A stretch of DNA of 64,000 nt. Source: Lachnospiraceae bacterium (GTDB taxonomy: Bacteria > Bacillota > Clostridia > Lachnospirales > Lachnospiraceae). The notes beneath the pieces were generated by a model that searched no databases, was not told where the DNA came from, and saw nothing but the letters and a program-made list of their open reading frames with translations. The stretch lies in assembly GCA_029053015.1 (NCBI GenBank), contig JAIDHX010000034.1, positions 186,001-250,000 of the forward strand, given 5' to 3'. Of this stretch, positions 7,531 to 16,301 are shown in pieces. Made by a program: the position numbers and the translations under genes. Position 1 is the stretch's first letter, and each line of letters starts with the position of its first letter.

Positions 7531-8412
7531 ATGGCAGAATTTTTCCAATTTTTAAAAAATAGTTATAGCAGTCTGACAGAAAGCGGACAGTTTTTGATGC
7601 TGTTTATGGTATCGCTTTTGCTGCTGTGGCTTATAAAGGAGTTTGCAAAAAAAGAATTCAGGCAGTTTGCAACAATTATACTGCTTCTGCTCCTATGCCC
7701 TGTATCCGTAAAACTGCTTCTGCTTTACCAGACGCAATTTTACGGATACGAAAGTTTGTGGGCAATGCTGCCGATGACGGCGGTTCTTGCCTGTGCGGCG
7801 GCAGCGGCTGTCTCAAAAATATCGTCAGAGTATGCAGCGGAGCGGGGCAGGCTCAGAAAGACGGTTTCCGGAAAACGGGAGCGCGTTTACGAAGCGCTTG
7901 CTGTGGCAGTACTTGCTTTGCTGCTTTTTTTCTGTGGAACGCTTACATCAGCGAAGAAAATGACAGAGCAGGATTTTGACGGGGATAAACTGCAGAAAGA
8001 GGCGGCAGAAGTGCTTAGATTGCTTGAAATTCCCGACGAGGGAGGTGTATTTTTGCTTGCGCCGGATGAAGTGGCGGCATGGGCAAGAATATACAGCGGG
8101 CACATACTGCTTCCCTATGGCAGAAATCTCTGGGAAACAGAACTGTCGGCGTACATCTATGACGCCTATATGGGCGATATGGCAGAGCTGCATAACTGGA
8201 TGAACGGTACGCTGGAAGCGGGAAGCGAAGGAGAAGAAGCTCTGTGGAAGGAAGAAATGCTTTTGAGTTACTGTGCATCCGCGGGGTATCACTATCTGGT
8301 GTTTTCTGTGGAAAGAGACGATGGGAAATATTTACAGTCGGCGATGGAAAATCAGAGCGAGTACATGTATTTTGCCAAGACTGACAAGTATGTCATATAT
8401 AGGCTGCTGTAA
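7531..8412 (+). CDS. Membrane protein with extracytoplasmic C-terminal domain
   Basis: 293 residues. Hydrophobic spans lie near residues 15-37, 44-65, 75-95 and 125-142, followed by about 150 mostly soluble residues ending in YHYLVFSVE and KYVIYRLL. That tail resembles the soluble C-terminal domain of GT-C transferases and DUF6077-like proteins. I chose the ATG at 7531 because GGGAG lies five bases before it; an ATG at 7519 is the alternative. It is very close to the previous membrane gene, and the two probably work together or were once one. Function not established. Confidence 0.6.
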   Translation: MAEFFQFLKNSYSSLTESGQFLMLFMVSLLLLWLIKEFAKKEFRQFATIILLLLLCPVSVKLLLLYQTQFYGYESLWAMLPMTAVLACAAAAAVSKISSEYAAERGRLRKTVSGKRERVYEALAVAVLALLLFFCGTLTSAKKMTEQDFDGDKLQKEAAEVLRLLEIPDEGGVFLLAPDEVAAWARIYSGHILLPYGRNLWETELSAYIYDAYMGDMAELHNWMNGTLEAGSEGEEALWKEEMLLSYCASAGYHYLVFSVERDDGKYLQSAMENQSEYMYFAKTDKYVIYRLL

Positions 8413-8432
8413 GGGGTTAAAATGGAGGCAAA

Positions 8433-9182
8433 ATGAAAGAGAAAGTCAGTATTATCGTACCGGTTTATAATGCGGAAAAATACATCAGAGAGACGGTGGA
8501 CTGCGTGAAGGCGCAGACCTATCCGGACTGGGAGCTTTTGCTTGTGGAGGACGGTTCCACGGACGAAAGCCTGCGGATACTGGAAGAACTGGAAAAAGGC
8601 GACACCAGAATCCATGTCCTGCAGCAAGAAAACGGCGGCGCGGCAAGGGCCAGAAATCACGGGCTGTCAAAGGCGGAAGGGCGTTTTGTGGCGTACTTGG
8701 ATGCAGACGATTTGTGGAGCCCGGACAAGCTGGAAAAGCAGCTTGCCTTTATGGCAGAAAAAGATGCCGCTTTTTCTTTTACCGGCTACGAATTTGCAGA
8801 TGAAAAAGGAAAAGGAACCGGTAAAATCGTCAAGGTGCCGGAGACAATGCAATATAAACAGGCGTTGAAAAATACGACAATCTTTACCTCCACCGTTATG
8901 TTCGATACGACAAAGTTGTCAAAAGAAAAACTGAATATGCCCATTATCAAGAGCGAAGACACAGCACTGTGGTTTAAAGTACTCAGAGGCGGCGTCACAG
9001 CGCACGGTCTCAACGAAAATCTGGTCCGCTACAGAAGACCCGCAAACTCCCTTTCCTCCAACAAACTGGAAGCAATCCGAAGAATCTGGACACTCTACCG
9101 AAAAGCCGAAGGCCTCTCCGTTGTGTACAGCTTCTATAACTTCTGCTTTTGGGCAGTAAGGGCAGTGTGGAGACGAGTATAA
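8433..9182 (+). CDS. GT2 glycosyltransferase
   Basis: A 249-residue soluble GT-A enzyme. Seen: VSIIVPVYNAEKYI at the N-terminus, EDGSTDES, QQENGGAARARNHG and the DXD segment AYLDADDLWSPDKL, followed by EDTALWFK. This is the EpsE/WcaA-like layout, cut short after the catalytic domain. It follows the membrane gene by 20 bases with GGAGG at its start. It adds one sugar to a lipid-linked chain; donor and acceptor cannot be read. It ends the 6600 operon, and a new promoter follows at 9216. Confidence 0.9.
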   Translation: MKEKVSIIVPVYNAEKYIRETVDCVKAQTYPDWELLLVEDGSTDESLRILEELEKGDTRIHVLQQENGGAARARNHGLSKAEGRFVAYLDADDLWSPDKLEKQLAFMAEKDAAFSFTGYEFADEKGKGTGKIVKVPETMQYKQALKNTTIFTSTVMFDTTKLSKEKLNMPIIKSEDTALWFKVLRGGVTAHGLNENLVRYRRPANSLSSNKLEAIRRIWTLYRKAEGLSVVYSFYNFCFWAVRAVWRRV

Positions 9183-9215
9183 TTTGCGGCATATTTGCCG
9201 GTTCCGGCGGAAAAG

Positions 9216-9245
9216 TTGCGCGTTTCAAACCCGGTGTGGTATAAT
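9216..9245 (+). promoter_or_regulatory. Promoter of the 9302 operon
   Basis: TTGCGC (9216-9221), an 18-base spacer and TATAAT (9240-9245) preceded by TGTGG. It lies 56 bases before the TTG start of the initiating transferase. A short GCCGG-TT-CCGGC hairpin sits just upstream near 9197-9208. Confidence 0.65.
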
Positions 9246-9301
9246 GCTTTTATCAATAAGGAATTTACAAATGCCGCTTGGGCGGCGGAACGGAGGAAAG
9301 C

Positions 9302-10705
9302 TTGAAGAAGCTGGAATCATTTAAAAGACTGATAGTCCTGTGCATGTCAGGCATATATCTGGCAGGACAGGTAGGGATTTACGCCTATTACTGGTTTTTT
9401 GCATATTATGAAAGCGTAAAATTGTATTTGGAATATTGGAAAAACGGACATCTGCTGATTCTGGCGATTTATGGCGTGCTGTTGTTTTTCTTTTCCAATA
9501 TGTACGGCGGTATGCGGATAGGATACCTGAAGAATGTAGAGATTATTTTTTCCCAGATTCTTTCTCTGGGCATTGTAGATATTGTCACTTACTTTCAGAT
9601 ATCCCTGATGGTCAGAAAGCTGTTTTCTGTGGACGTTTACCTGAGCATGGCGGCGCTTCAGGCGGTATGGGTGATTGTATCGATTAACATTGCCGGCCTG
9701 ATATACAAAAATATTTTTCCGCCGCGAAAGCTGCTGCTGGTGCATGGGGACCGTCCGATTGAGGATATCCTCAAAAAATTTGCCGGCAGGAAGGACAAGT
9801 TTGAAGTCAGCAAATGCATGCATATCAATACAGGAATCGACGCCATCAAAAGAGAAGCGTTAGAGAGATATGACGCGGTGGTGCTGTGGGATATTTCCGT
9901 AGAGGCGAGAAACAAAATATTAAAATTCTGCTATGGGCAGTCGATTCGAACCTACATTATGCCCAAGATACCCGATGTTATCTTAAAAGGCGCGGAAGAA
10001 CTGCATCTGTTTGACACGCCCCTGTTATTGACAAGGGAATATGTGCTGACAATTGAGCAGCGGTTTATGAAACGGTGCCTCGATTTGATTTGCGCTCTGT
10101 TGTTGTTTATTATCGCATCGCCCTTTATGCTTTTGACTGCGATTGCCGTCAAGCTTTATGACGGAGGCCCTGTGCTGTACAAGCAGCTTCGGTGTACAAT
10201 TGGCGGGAAGCGGTTTTATATTCTGAAGTTCCGCAGTATGCGGGTGGATGCGGAAAAGGACGGCGTGGCAAGGCTGGCTTCCAAAAACGATTCCCGCATC
10301 ACGCCGGTGGGGAAATTTATCAGAAAGGTCAGGCTGGACGAGCTGCCGCAGCTTATCAATATCATCAGGGGCGATATGTCCTTTATCGGTCCCAGACCGG
10401 AACGTCCCGAGATTATCGCGCAGTATATGGAGATTATGCCGGAGTTTGCATACCGCATGAAGGTAAAAGCCGGTCTGGCAGGCTATGCGCAGGTCTATGG
10501 CAAGTACAATACGACGCCCTACGATAAGCTCAAGCTGGATTTGGCATACATTGAGAATTACAGCGTCTGGCTGGATGTGAAGCTGATGATTTTAACCATA
10601 AAGGTGCTTTTGTGGCCGGACAGTACGGAGGGTGTGGAGGCAGACCAGATTACCGCGCTGAAACAAGAGCAGGAACAGTATGACGACGATGAACAGAAAG
10701 GTTAG
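9302..10705 (+). CDS. Undecaprenyl-phosphate sugar-1-phosphate transferase (WbaP/CpsE-like)
   Basis: Starts a glycan by moving a sugar-1-phosphate from a nucleotide sugar to undecaprenyl phosphate. 467 residues: four hydrophobic spans in the first 150, a middle Rossmann-like region, then the catalytic polyprenyl transferase domain from about residue 255. Seen there: a membrane span, LYKQLRCTIGG, LKFRSMR, RLDELPQLINI, GPRPERPE and YAQVYGKYNT. I chose TTG at 9302 because GGAGGAAAG lies five bases upstream; TTG at 9278 is possible. It opens the operon that runs to 15894. The sugar may be glucose, galactose or a HexNAc. Confidence 0.92.
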   Translation: MKKLESFKRLIVLCMSGIYLAGQVGIYAYYWFFAYYESVKLYLEYWKNGHLLILAIYGVLLFFFSNMYGGMRIGYLKNVEIIFSQILSLGIVDIVTYFQISLMVRKLFSVDVYLSMAALQAVWVIVSINIAGLIYKNIFPPRKLLLVHGDRPIEDILKKFAGRKDKFEVSKCMHINTGIDAIKREALERYDAVVLWDISVEARNKILKFCYGQSIRTYIMPKIPDVILKGAEELHLFDTPLLLTREYVLTIEQRFMKRCLDLICALLLFIIASPFMLLTAIAVKLYDGGPVLYKQLRCTIGGKRFYILKFRSMRVDAEKDGVARLASKNDSRITPVGKFIRKVRLDELPQLINIIRGDMSFIGPRPERPEIIAQYMEIMPEFAYRMKVKAGLAGYAQVYGKYNTTPYDKLKLDLAYIENYSVWLDVKLMILTIKVLLWPDSTEGVEADQITALKQEQEQYDDDEQKG

Positions 10706-10710
10706 TTGTT

Positions 10711-11835
10711 ATGTGGGAGTGCAGTTATGCAAATGAGCCGGTGGACGTTAAACTGCTCTGGCTCTTCTTTCTGAGAAAAATATGGATATGGATTGCGGCT
10801 GTTTTGGCAGGCGCGCTGCTTTTTGGCGGCTGCTATTTTGTGAAAAATGTAGTTCTGGTTCCGGAGAAAGAGTACCAAACGGTTGGCGAGGTCTATGTGG
10901 ACTATGTCTGGGAGGACGCTTATGGGATTTCCCGCTCCAATCTGAATGAGGGTGAGTGGAAGGCGCTAGTTAAGACGGATGTTTTTGTGGATGATATTCT
11001 GGGACAGCTTGCGGCACAGGGAATAACGGCGGAAAAGTCGTTTGTCAGGGAGAGTGTGGACGCGTCGCTGGTATCAGATTCCCGTATTGTGACGACGACG
11101 GTTATCACGGATACGCCGGAGCTTTCCGCCGCCATCGGCTGTGCCCTGCAGGAGGCGCTTCTGCATTTTGGCGAGGATAACAGCAGGATTGAAAGGATTC
11201 GCGTACTGACAGAGCCTGTGGAGACACGAATTGTGGTTCATGATATCAGAACCCTGCAGGCGGCTATCCTTGGCGCTGTTCTGGGCGGGCTGATTTCCCT
11301 GGCGGCAATGTTTTTGTGCTTTATTCTGGACGATTCCGTTTATATACCGGCTTCCTTTGAACGCCGCTATAAAATTCCCATGCTGGGAACGGCGGCCTCA
11401 CGGGATTTGGCAGTCAATCTCCGTTATCTGCTGCGGGACTGCAGTAATGCTGCTGTTACTGCGGTGGAGCAGGATATTCCCGTGAAGGAAATTACAGAGA
11501 TGTTTCAGGAGAAATGGGAAGAGGCAGGCGGCAGAGACGAAAATAAAATAACGCTGTGTGTCTACGGCTGTGTGGATACAGAGCCTGCGGCTGTGGAGGA
11601 CCTGCGGCGTGCGGATGGCGTGATTCTTGCCGTTGCTTCGGGAAGGCATGACGGAAAAAGAATAGAAAAGGTGCTTGCATTTTTAAGCAGGCAGGACATA
11701 AAAGTAAACTGCGCATTTTTGTGGGATGCGGATGAGAAGCTGATAAAGCGTTATTATGGTTTTGGGATACTGCCTAAAAAGCGCGGTGCGGATTCACCAA
11801 AAGGCGTTTCCGGCAGGCGGGAAAGGCAGGACTGA
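10711..11835 (+). CDS. Wzz-type chain-length/capsule assembly protein
   Basis: 374 residues with the Wzz layout: a transmembrane span near 22-44, a soluble outer region, and a second span near 183-206. A cytoplasmic tail of about 170 residues follows. VDVKLLWLFFLRKIW at the N-terminus is typical of CapA/YveK-type polysaccharide co-polymerases. The tail has no Walker A motif, so it is not an active BY-kinase. No separate CpsD/EpsB kinase or phosphatase is seen in the window. It begins 5 bases after the initiating transferase and overlaps nothing. It should tune polymer length together with the EpsG-like protein at 12699. Confidence 0.85.
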   Translation: MWECSYANEPVDVKLLWLFFLRKIWIWIAAVLAGALLFGGCYFVKNVVLVPEKEYQTVGEVYVDYVWEDAYGISRSNLNEGEWKALVKTDVFVDDILGQLAAQGITAEKSFVRESVDASLVSDSRIVTTTVITDTPELSAAIGCALQEALLHFGEDNSRIERIRVLTEPVETRIVVHDIRTLQAAILGAVLGGLISLAAMFLCFILDDSVYIPASFERRYKIPMLGTAASRDLAVNLRYLLRDCSNAAVTAVEQDIPVKEITEMFQEKWEEAGGRDENKITLCVYGCVDTEPAAVEDLRRADGVILAVASGRHDGKRIEKVLAFLSRQDIKVNCAFLWDADEKLIKRYYGFGILPKKRGADSPKGVSGRRERQD

Positions 11836-11839
11836 GGAT

Positions 11840-12694
11840 ATGGAACAAAAGGTATCGGCGACGGACAAAAAGCTGGAGGTATTGGCGGCGGCAGTAGACA
11901 AAGAGCCAATGCTTTTGGCACAGGATATGAATCTGCAGACAGACGCCGTGATTGTCAACCAGTGCGGCCGCGAGGCTTCGGAAGCATTTTCCCATAGGGA
12001 CAGAAATATTCGCGTTTTTTCCATGAAAGAGCGGGGCGTGGGACTGAGCCGGAATACGGCGCTCTTCCATGCAGAGGGCGATATCGTGTTGTTTTCCGAT
12101 GAGGATATCCGTTTTTACGACGGGTATGAGGAACAGGTGCTTTCTGCTTTTCGGGATAACCCTGTGGCTGATGTGATTACCTTTAATTTTAAAGTAGATG
12201 AAAGAAGGGCAACCTATTACAATAGAGAAGAGAGACCGATTCGCTGGCACAACTATGGCAGGTATCCGACCTACAGTGTGGCGGCAAGGCTGGATTCCCT
12301 GAGAAAGAAGGGGATTGCCTTTTCTCTTCTGTTTGGAGGCGGGGCAAAGTACAGCAACGGGGAGGACAGTCTGTTTTTACATGACTGTCTGAAAAAGGGG
12401 CTGCGTCTCTATACCTCAACAAAAGAAATCGGGGAAGAGGTTTATCGGGAATCAACATGGTTCAAGGGCTATAATGAAAAGTTTTTTACGGACAGGGGCG
12501 TGCTGTATGCATTTTTGTATGGCAGGCTGGCGCAGCTGATGGCGCTTCGCTTTCTTATGGCGCACAGGACTGTGATGTGCAAAGAAAAGACGGTTGCGGA
12601 AGCCTACAGGCTGATGAAAAAAGGAATCAGGCTGGGGCGGCAGGAGCAGGCCGAGGAAGAGCGGCAGCGCAGGGAAAACGAAAACAGAGGATAA
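11840..12694 (+). CDS. GT2-like glycosyltransferase, divergent N-terminus
   Basis: 284 residues. The usual N-terminal VSIIVP strand is replaced by a charged start and the segment MNLQTDAVIVNQCG. The middle keeps GT-A features: RGVGLSRNTALFHAEGDIVLFSDEDIRFY, with SDED in the DXD position, and GGGAKYSNGEDSLF later. The start at 11840 has GAGGAT upstream and lies 4 bases after the Wzz gene; an upstream in-frame start would overlap that gene heavily. The family is used in EPS loci to add a sugar to a lipid-linked chain. Donor unknown. Confidence 0.8.
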   Translation: MEQKVSATDKKLEVLAAAVDKEPMLLAQDMNLQTDAVIVNQCGREASEAFSHRDRNIRVFSMKERGVGLSRNTALFHAEGDIVLFSDEDIRFYDGYEEQVLSAFRDNPVADVITFNFKVDERRATYYNREERPIRWHNYGRYPTYSVAARLDSLRKKGIAFSLLFGGGAKYSNGEDSLFLHDCLKKGLRLYTSTKEIGEEVYRESTWFKGYNEKFFTDRGVLYAFLYGRLAQLMALRFLMAHRTVMCKEKTVAEAYRLMKKGIRLGRQEQAEEERQRRENENRG

Positions 12695-12698
12695 GGTC

Positions 12699-13781
12699 AT
12701 GGCGTTCTATATTGGTTTGGCGGTTGTGACGATAATGGCTGCTTTTTTCGTAAACAATAAAACCGCAGTACAGGCAGGTACAGTGACAAGGCAGCAGATG
12801 TGTAACCGGATTTTACTGGCGGGGATTTTTGCCCTGCTGTTTCTTGTGTCTGCATGCCGGATCTATGTGGGAAACGACTATATGCCGTATCTGAATATTT
12901 TTGAGCGTATTCACAATGGGCAGATTGTTTCCACGGAAATCGGGTTTAACGCGGTGGTAAAGGCGGTGCAGTTCTTTTTCGGCACGGGAATCAATGCAGC
13001 GCTGGTGATTTTTGCGATTTTTTCTTTTGGTACGGTTTACTTTATGCTGCGCGCCATGTATGAACAGAGCGAATGGTTTGTGTGGACTTTTTTCCTCTTC
13101 ATGACGAGCGGCTATTATTTTTCCAGTATGATGACGGTGCGCTACTACTTTGTGCTGTCGATTGCGCTGTACGCAATGAAGTATGTGATAAAAAAGGACT
13201 GGCTGCCTTTTGTACTCTGGATTTTGTTTGCGGCGCTTTTCCACAAATCCGTGCTTTTTGTGATACCGGTTTACTGGCTTGCCGGCAGGCAGTGGAAGAA
13301 ATGGCATATCTGGCTTGCGGTGGGAATGTGCGCTACCTTTCTGGTGTTTGGGGATTTTTACCGCAGGATTGTTTTCTATTTTTATCCCTACTATGAAAAT
13401 TCGATTTTTGACACCGGAAGAACTTCTCTGGTGAATATTGCAAAGTGTATCTGCGTGCTGATATTGGCGCTGATATACTATAAATACTCGGTGAAGGTGG
13501 ACGAGAAAATCCGGTTCTATTTTTATCTGAACCTGGGCTCACTGGTTTTGTATGTATTCTGTTCCTTTATACCGGAGGTTTCCAGAATCGGGTATTATCT
13601 GAATGTGACAAATATTTTTCTGATTCCGTCCGTGTTGAAGTCGATACCGGACAAGAAGCAGAGATGGTTTTTCAGTGGTGCAGTTGTGGCAGCGTTCTGC
13701 CTGTATTTTGCCATGTTTTTGCGGGATGCATATGCGGAGGGCATACGGCTTCTGCCATATCAGAGCTGGCTGTTTTATTAG
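12699..13781 (+). CDS. EpsG-family polysaccharide polymerase (Wzy-like)
   Basis: A 360-residue integral membrane protein with about ten spans. The recognisable EpsG segment is SACRIYVGNDYMPYLNIFERI, placed after the second span, then FFLFMTSGYYFSSMMTVRYYFVLSIALYA-type helices and AALFHKSVLF. EpsG/Wzy proteins join lipid-linked repeat units on the outer face of the membrane. It sits between GT2 genes in the operon that begins with the initiating transferase, so this operon can start and polymerise a glycan. No Wzx flippase is visible in the window. Confidence 0.85.
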   Translation: MAFYIGLAVVTIMAAFFVNNKTAVQAGTVTRQQMCNRILLAGIFALLFLVSACRIYVGNDYMPYLNIFERIHNGQIVSTEIGFNAVVKAVQFFFGTGINAALVIFAIFSFGTVYFMLRAMYEQSEWFVWTFFLFMTSGYYFSSMMTVRYYFVLSIALYAMKYVIKKDWLPFVLWILFAALFHKSVLFVIPVYWLAGRQWKKWHIWLAVGMCATFLVFGDFYRRIVFYFYPYYENSIFDTGRTSLVNIAKCICVLILALIYYKYSVKVDEKIRFYFYLNLGSLVLYVFCSFIPEVSRIGYYLNVTNIFLIPSVLKSIPDKKQRWFFSGAVVAAFCLYFAMFLRDAYAEGIRLLPYQSWLFY

Positions 13782-13822
13782 GGAATTTTATGTGCCGCAG
13801 GGACGGCAGAATGAGAGGCAGT

Positions 13823-14626
13823 ATGGAGCAATGCAGATTTTCCGTTATAGTGGTCTGTTACAATGCCGGTGACAAGCTGGAAAAGACGGTAAACAGCATA
13901 TTGGTGCAGGATTATGAGGACTATGAAATCGTGGTGCAGGACGGCGGCAGCAAGGATGGTTCCGTGGAAAAGCTGCGTGCGGCGCAGGCGGGAAACGGAA
14001 AACTGCGTATCTTTACGGAAAAAGACAGCGGTATCTATGACGCAATGAATAAAGCGCTGGCAAAGGCAAAGGGGCAGATGGTCCATTTTTTAAACTGTGG
14101 GGACACCTTTCCGTCGCCGGATATCCTGAAAAAAGCGGCGGCGTATATGGAAGCGCACCAAGGTGCAGGTATTTATTACGGAGATATTTTTAATGAAAAG
14201 ACAAATTCCGCGGTGGCGTCTTCGCCGCAGATTACGCCTTTCGTGTGTTACCGGAATATTCCCTGCCATCAGGCGTGCTTTTATGAAAAGAAGCTTTTTG
14301 AAAAGAGGCAGTATGATTTATCCTATGTGGTGCGTGCGGACTATGAGCATTTTCTGTGGTGCTGTCTGCAGGAGGGCGTGACGCCGGCATATATGGGCAT
14401 GGTAATTGCCGCCTATGAGGGAGGCGGCTTTTCGGAGAGCAGGGAAAACCGAAAGCAGGACAGAAAAGAGCACAAAGAGATTACGAGAAAATATCTCGGC
14501 AGGGGAAAATGCCTGAAATACGGTTTTCTTCTGGCAGTTACTCTTGCACCTCTCAGGCGTTTTCTTGCGGAAAGCCCTGTTTTTTCCAAGTGGTATAATA
14601 AAGTAAAGGCGGTGGTGTATAAATGA
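13823..14626 (+). CDS. GT2 glycosyltransferase (WcaE-like)
   Basis: 267 residues. Seen: FSVIVVCYNAGDKLEKTVNSI, QDGGSKDGS, EKDSGIYDAMNKALA and VHFLNCGDTF, where the usual DXD is replaced by an LNxGD motif as in colanic-acid WcaE-type enzymes. The ATG at 13823 is preceded by GAGAGG; ATGs at 13790 and 13811 are in the same frame. It lies 41 bases after the polymerase and overlaps the next gene by 4 bases, so translation is coupled. Confidence 0.88.
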   Translation: MEQCRFSVIVVCYNAGDKLEKTVNSILVQDYEDYEIVVQDGGSKDGSVEKLRAAQAGNGKLRIFTEKDSGIYDAMNKALAKAKGQMVHFLNCGDTFPSPDILKKAAAYMEAHQGAGIYYGDIFNEKTNSAVASSPQITPFVCYRNIPCHQACFYEKKLFEKRQYDLSYVVRADYEHFLWCCLQEGVTPAYMGMVIAAYEGGGFSESRENRKQDRKEHKEITRKYLGRGKCLKYGFLLAVTLAPLRRFLAESPVFSKWYNKVKAVVYK

Positions 14627-15894
14627 GGGTATTATGGCTCTGCAATATTATGCTGCCTGCCATTGCAGAAGAGCTTGGCGTGGCGGCAAGCAATAAAGAG
14701 GGCTGGCTGACCGGACTGGCGGAGCAGCTTATCCGCCATCGGGAGGAAAATGGGATTGAGCTTGGGGTCTGCTTTCCCGTGGGAAAAGGCGGAGCGCCGC
14801 TTCAGGGAACGGCGGGCGGACTTCGATATTTCGGATTTACGGAAAATACGGGGAAGCCGGAGTGCTATGATAATAGTCTGGAGGCGCAGTTTGCGGCGGT
14901 TTTAAAAGATTATCAGCCGGATGTGGTGCATATTTTCGGCACGGAATTTCCCCACACGCTTGCCATGGCAAGAAGTGTGCAGGATAAGAAACAGGTGCTT
15001 GTCGGGATTCAGGGGATTTGCTCGAAAATAGCAGATTTTTATACGGCAGATTTGCCGAAGTCCGTCGTAAACCGTTTTCTGATACGGGACATTTTAAGAT
15101 GGGACAATATTGCACTGCAGCAAAAAAAGTTTGTGCAGCGCGGCAGGATGGAAACGGAAGCGCTGCGCAGCGTCGGGCATATAACAGGACGTACTGCGTG
15201 GGACAGGCAGGCTGCAGCGGAGCTTGCGCCCGCGGCGGAGTACCATTTTATGAATGAAACGCTCAGACCGCAATTTTACGGTCCTAAGTGGCAGCTTTCA
15301 GAATGTGAAAGATATTCGATTTTTTTAAGCCAGGGGAATTACCCCGTAAAGGGGCTGCATTATCTGCTTCTTGCACTGCCGGAAATTGTAAAAAAATTCC
15401 CCGAGACCAAAGTATACGTTGCAGGGGATGAGATTACCCGCTACAAAACATTGAAAGAAAAAATCAAGATAGGTTCCTATGGTAAATACTGCCGTAAGCT
15501 CATAAAAGATGCCGACCTTGCAGAGAAAGTGGTCTTTTTAGGAAAATTAAACAGCAGTGAAATGTGCGGTCAGTACTTAAAGAGCCATCTCTATCTGTCG
15601 CCCTCCTCCATTGAAAATTCTTCCAACTCCGTGGGCGAGGCGATGCTTCTCGGCATGCCGGTAGTAAGCTCCGCCGTCGGCGGCGTCCCCAGCATGTTAG
15701 AGCATGAAAAAGAAGGACTCTTATATCCCCGCGGAGACAAAGAAGCCCTGGCAGACAATGTCTGCCGCATGTTTGCAGACGATACATTTGCAGTTTCCTG
15801 TGGAAAAAATGCGTTGCAGCGTGCCGCGGTCACGCATAACCCCGATGCAAATTACAAATGCCTTGTAGAAATTTACCGTGAGATTGTCGGATAA
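14623..15894 (+). CDS. GT4 glycosyltransferase
   Basis: 423 residues in the GT-B fold. Seen: the N-terminal MRVLWLCNIMLP, DVVHIFGTEFPHTL in the acceptor half, the donor half beginning near FLSQGNYPVKGLHYLLLALP, and the E-x7-E region SPSSIENSSNSVGEAMLLGMPVV. Retaining enzymes of this family transfer many sugars, so specificity is open. It is the last gene of the 9302 operon. A 407-base non-coding block with large palindromes follows. Confidence 0.9.
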   Translation: MRVLWLCNIMLPAIAEELGVAASNKEGWLTGLAEQLIRHREENGIELGVCFPVGKGGAPLQGTAGGLRYFGFTENTGKPECYDNSLEAQFAAVLKDYQPDVVHIFGTEFPHTLAMARSVQDKKQVLVGIQGICSKIADFYTADLPKSVVNRFLIRDILRWDNIALQQKKFVQRGRMETEALRSVGHITGRTAWDRQAAAELAPAAEYHFMNETLRPQFYGPKWQLSECERYSIFLSQGNYPVKGLHYLLLALPEIVKKFPETKVYVAGDEITRYKTLKEKIKIGSYGKYCRKLIKDADLAEKVVFLGKLNSSEMCGQYLKSHLYLSPSSIENSSNSVGEAMLLGMPVVSSAVGGVPSMLEHEKEGLLYPRGDKEALADNVCRMFADDTFAVSCGKNALQRAAVTHNPDANYKCLVEIYREIVG

Positions 15895-15937
15895 TTGCGA
15901 AATATCTTCTGCGAGAGATGAATCTTTTGCGAGTGAC

Positions 15938-16014
15938 GAAAATGTTCAATATAGACAAAAACGTCTCCGAAGCAGTGGCAAGTCGCCCTTATTTTGTCTA
16001 TATTGCCCATTTTC
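15938..16014. repeat. Long imperfect palindrome A
   Basis: Arms 15938-15960 and 15992-16014 are 23 bases with two mismatches; the inner 14 bases (CAATATAGACAAAA and its complement) match perfectly. The loop is 31 bases. It lies 44 bases after the GT4 stop with no T-tract on either side, so it is not an ordinary terminator. Just before it, degenerate TGCGAG repeats lie near 15910-15935. I see no reading frame in 15895-16301. Confidence 0.85.
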
Positions 16015-16092
16015 TGTGACTTGGTAAGGAAGTTTCGCAAGTACTTACTGAACTTTCATTGGGTAATTGCGCCCCCTGTCTGCTGGTTCCGA

Positions 16093-16230
16093 ATTGTGCA
16101 CATGGTATATTCCATATGCAGACCCTTGCCGGCCGTCGGCACTTAGCTGCCGTATTTTGGCAGCTTACGTACCGCTACGGCTGGCTCGGAGCGAGAGCGT
16201 GTCTGCGTTGGAATATACCATGCGCACAAT
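16093..16230. repeat. Palindromic intergenic element, copy 1
   Basis: A 138-base element with near-perfect 30-base terminal arms (16093-16123 and 16201-16230). Inside it AGCTGCC and GGCAGCT form a second stem. The shared core TATATTCCA...GCAGAC recurs in copy 2 at 44994-45128. Both copies are followed by ATGACAACGGCA and preceded by CTGC/CTGCC-GG...GAATTG. The core is in opposite orientation in the two copies, while the flanks keep the same orientation. Confidence 0.85.
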
Positions 16231-16301
16231 GACAACGGCATAGCCTCTGGGTGTTGCCATTATTCATAAAGCTTGTAAGGCGAAAGATGGAAGGTGAAAA
16301 T

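Noticed and set aside
16093..16230. Insertion sequence or MITE
   Set aside because: There is no transposase. The apparent direct flanks are shared by both copies as part of the element or site, so a clear target duplication cannot be shown. It is kept as a palindromic repeat instead.
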